Assembly (NCBI GenBank): GCA_900549335.1 | Contig: UROJ01000063.1 | Span: 1-8,422, forward strand | DNA length: 8,422 bases | Origin: an uncultured Collinsella sp. | GTDB lineage: Bacteria > Actinomycetota > Coriobacteriia > Coriobacteriales > Coriobacteriaceae | Direction of reading: 5' to 3' | Shown here: positions 7,839-8,422 of the stretch, one piece after another | How positions within the stretch are numbered: position 1 is the first letter of the stretch | Layout of the letters: each line of letters starts with the position of its first letter | Made by a program: the position numbers and the translations under genes | Notes under the pieces: generated by a model | The model's input: only the letters and a program-made list of their open reading frames with translations | Databases searched by the model: none | What the model was told of the DNA's origin: nothing

Positions 7839-8422
7839 GGCTCATCGTTGTCGACGACGACCGCTTGGTGGTCGATTCGCTCAAGATTATCTTGGGCGCC
7901 CAGCCGCAGATCGAAGTGGTGGGCACCGGTGCCAACGGCAACGATGCGGTGGCGCTCTACGCCGAGCACGCACCCGATATTGCGCTGCTCGACATCCAGA
8001 TGCCGGGACGCGACGGCCTTTCGGCCGCGCGCGAGATCCTTGAGCACGACCCTGCGGCGCGCGTGGTGTTTCTGACGACGTTCTCGGATGACGAGTACAT
8101 TGTGTCGGCGCTCAAGCTGGGCGCCCGCGGCTACCTGATCAAGACCGATGTCGCTGCCATTCCGCCGGCGTTGGCGCAGGTCATGGACGGCAAACGCGTG
8201 CTCGAGGGCAAGGCGATCGAGGACATCGATTTTGACGGAACGGACGTCGAGGCGGGCACGCCCCGCCGGCCCGCAGCCTTCGCCAGCCTGACCGACCGCG
8301 AGTTCGAAGTCGCCGAACTCATCGCCCGCGGCCTCGACAACAAAGAGATCGCCGCCACCGCCTACATGGGCGAAGGCACCGTGCGCAACCACATCAGCTC
8401 AATCCTGGCAAAGATGGGCCTG
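7835..8422 (+). CDS. Response regulator, NarL/LuxR family (C-terminus cut by window edge)
   Basis: DNA-binding partner of the upstream kinase; 196 residues visible, open to the right edge. The receiver domain (about 1-118) has the acidic pocket Asp7-Asp9, phospho-acceptor Asp53 in LLDIQMPGRDG, Thr81/Thr82 in FLTTFSDD and Lys103 in GYLIK. After a linker rich in Asp, Pro and Arg (about 125-148), the LuxR-type helix-turn-helix begins at SLTDREFEVAELIARGL and continues through NKEIAATAYMGEGTVRNHIS to the last visible residues AKMGL. Members of this family are usually just over 200 residues, so only a short tail is missing. The start overlaps the kinase stop as ATGA. The linked kinase and divergent exporter imply that it activates the transporter operon, probably by binding in 6496-6692; that target is inferred. 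Confidence 0.95.
   Translation, partial: MRLIVVDDDRLVVDSLKIILGAQPQIEVVGTGANGNDAVALYAEHAPDIALLDIQMPGRDGLSAAREILEHDPAARVVFLTTFSDDEYIVSALKLGARGYLIKTDVAAIPPALAQVMDGKRVLEGKAIEDIDFDGTDVEAGTPRRPAAFASLTDREFEVAELIARGLDNKEIAATAYMGEGTVRNHISSILAKMGL

Overview
The window is GC-rich (clearly above 60% by eye) and densely coded, with strong G/C preference at third codon positions, short intergenic gaps and overlapping genes. Together with a likely leaderless promoter (TACAAT immediately before an ATG) and the protein types present, this suggests an Actinomycetota chromosome. A gut Coriobacteriia member (Collinsella-like) is my best guess from general style; no marker gene in the window proves it.

Layout. 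Five genes on the minus strand encode two complete or near-complete ABC transporters, and two genes on the plus strand encode a two-component system. From left to right: (1) 1-2352 minus, a large dual-FtsX-domain permease that runs off the left edge; (2) 2361-3086 minus, its MacB/LolD-type ATPase; (3) an AT-richer 81-nt gap with a dyad; (4) 3168-4373 minus and (5) 4360-5547 minus, two ABC-2-type permeases, each with a large extracytoplasmic loop; (6) 5557-6495 minus, their DrrA/CcmA-type ATPase; (7) a 197-nt divergent intergenic region; (8) 6693-7838 plus, a five-TM HisKA_3 (DesK/NarL-class) sensor kinase; (9) 7835-8422 plus, its NarL/LuxR-family response regulator, cut by the right edge a little before its natural end.

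How they work together. The block at 3168-8422 has one ATPase, two dissimilar ABC-2 permeases and a divergent DesK-like kinase plus NarL-type regulator. This matches the known arrangement of membrane-stress and lipid-antibiotic efflux modules such as Bacillus subtilis LnrLMN with LnrJK. The kinase has almost no extracellular domain, so it probably senses the membrane or the transporter itself. The regulator then most likely controls the divergent transporter operon. Immediately downstream on the same strand lies a second, independent MacB-type transporter (ATPase plus FtsX permease). It may read through from the first operon or use its own promoter in the 81-nt gap. The substrates of both transporters are unknown.

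No RNA gene, CRISPR array, insertion sequence or phage element was seen. I found no evidence for a radically new system. The points most worth a second look are the leaderless kinase promoter, the Ala-rich helical hairpin in the FtsX permease, and the tandem placement of the two transporters.
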